From assembly GCF_003173735.1 (NCBI RefSeq), contig NZ_CP029551.1:4851001-4915000 (forward strand): a stretch of DNA of 64,000 nucleotides, given 5' to 3'. A model generated the notes under the pieces. That model saw only the letters and a program-made list of their open reading frames with translations. It was not told the origin of the DNA and made no database searches. The first letter of the stretch is position 1, and every line of letters starts with the position of its first letter. Origin of the DNA: Methylobacterium radiodurans. Lineage in GTDB: Bacteria; Pseudomonadota; Alphaproteobacteria; Rhizobiales; Beijerinckiaceae. A program made the translations under genes and the position numbers. Below are positions 63,430 through 64,000 of this stretch, in pieces.

Positions 63430-64000
63430 TCAAGTGCCGCAGAAGGTTCGGTAGCCGACCCCCCCGCCCTCGGGCGCCTCGGCGTATCGGGCGAAGTCCG
63501 GCTGGTCGGCGTAAGGCTGTGCCAGCACGCGCAGCAGCTCCTCGAACGGGCCGAGATCCGCCCGCTCGACCGCGGCCTCGATCACCGCCTCGACCCGGTG
63601 GTTGCGTGGGATGAAGGCCGGGTTCACCGCCCGCATCGCCGCCGCCGTCTCGCCCGGCCCGCGCGCGTCGCGCCCCAGGCGCTCGCGCCAGCGCAGGGCC
63701 CAGGCATCGTAGGCGGTCGGATCGACGAAGAGGTCGCGCACCCGCCCGTCTGCCGCCGGGTCCGCGGCCGCGTCGGCGAGGCGCCGGAAAGTCAGGGTGA
63801 AGTCGGCTTGGTTCTCGGCCATGCGCCGCAGAAGGTCGCCTGCCAGTTCCGCGTCGCCCGCGCCTGGAAGCGGAAGACCGATCTTGCGGGCGAGCCCTCC
63901 ATGATAGGCCGCCTCGAAGCTCGGCGCGAAGCCTCCGAGCGCCGCCTCGGCCACTATTACCGCCGCGTCCTCGGTCTCGGCCAGCAGCGGCAGCAGGGCC
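63430..64000 (-). CDS. selO: Protein adenylyltransferase SelO (C-terminal part, 5' end outside window)
   Basis: About 190 residues are visible, open through the right edge. ALGGFAPSFEAAYHGGLARK and AENQADFTLTFRRLADAA, then VNPAFIPRNHRVEAVIEAAV and VLAQPYADQPDFARYAEAPE, end in YRTFCGT. These are the C-terminal hallmarks of SelO/YdiU, a pseudokinase-fold enzyme that AMPylates proteins in response to redox state. The catalytic kinase-like part is outside the window. The Cys near the end is where some eukaryotic forms have selenocysteine. Confidence 0.88.
   Translation of the reverse strand, partial: ALLPLLAETEDAAVIVAEAALGGFAPSFEAAYHGGLARKIGLPLPGAGDAELAGDLLRRMAENQADFTLTFRRLADAAADPAADGRVRDLFVDPTAYDAWALRWRERLGRDARGPGETAAAMRAVNPAFIPRNHRVEAVIEAAVERADLGPFEELLRVLAQPYADQPDFARYAEAPEGGGVGYRTFCGT

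Overview
The window is a stretch of a high-GC alphaproteobacterial chromosome. The gene complement (MucR/Ros-type regulator, HWE histidine kinase, Omp25/31-type porin, OpgC-type acyltransferase, Rhizobiales-style mosaic intergenic palindromes) fits the Hyphomicrobiales, most likely Methylobacterium/Methylorubrum. This placement is inferred from family content and style, not from a marker gene search.

Layout. (a) 1-16.3 kb: an exopolysaccharide cluster. It holds a Gfo/Idh/MocA-SDR fusion cut by the left edge, a flippase, an O-antigen-ligase-like polymerase, two GT4 glycosyltransferases, a GDP-mannose 3,5-epimerase homologue, a Crp/Fnr regulator, ManC, an ExoF-like outer-membrane export protein, and on the other strand UDP-glucuronate decarboxylase, a WecB/TagA/CpsF transferase and a WbaP-like initiating sugar-phosphate transferase. 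ManC makes GDP-mannose, the epimerase can turn it into GDP-L-galactose/L-gulose, and Uxs makes UDP-xylose; the initiating transferase, the GTs, flippase, polymerase and exporter form a Wzx/Wzy-type line. (b) 16.3-28.8 kb: a decayed accessory region. It has a frameshifted receiver-domain relic, a 5'-truncated HWE kinase, an incomplete tungstate/molybdate uptake locus (ATPase, TupA, ModA-like protein, ModE-like regulator, no permease), a resolvase-like protein with a lost catalytic Ser, an IS5-family transposase relic, an intact chemoreceptor, and a tyrosine-recombinase relic ending about 50 bp from a tRNA-Pro gene. This looks like an old island at the 3' end of the tRNA.

(c) 28.9-39.8 kb: Sfp-type phosphopantetheinyl transferase, ligA, a hexapeptide acetyltransferase, a minus-strand envelope-glycan set (OpgC acyltransferase, SGNH hydrolase, flippase, FemAB/CelD-type acyltransferase, small membrane protein), a small secreted protein ending in a CIGC motif, an M23 peptidase and a hypothetical. 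(d) 40.2-47.2 kb: a LuxR-type regulator, a secreted 89-aa protein with a 34-aa membrane microprotein downstream, a GGDEF-EAL protein, a phosphotransferase, and a PCuAC-SCO copper chaperone pair. (e) 47.3-53.1 kb: a RecD2-like helicase, several small proteins, a second CIGC-tailed secreted protein, and a CoA-acylating aldehyde dehydrogenase. (f) 53.3-58.8 kb: a TetR-controlled RND efflux operon headed by two identical operator palindromes 22 bp apart. (g) 58.8-64 kb: a four-Cys small protein, a porin, a PAS protein divergent from a MucR homologue lacking the zinc-binding Cys, an MTH1187-type thiamine-binding protein, and the C-terminal part of SelO cut by the right edge.

Most worth following up: the paired small secreted CIGC proteins, the permease-less tungstate locus with its near-palindromic operator, the GDP-mannose epimerase plus UDP-xylose route in one EPS cluster, the microprotein pair at 41.7 kb, and the tRNA-Pro island scar.
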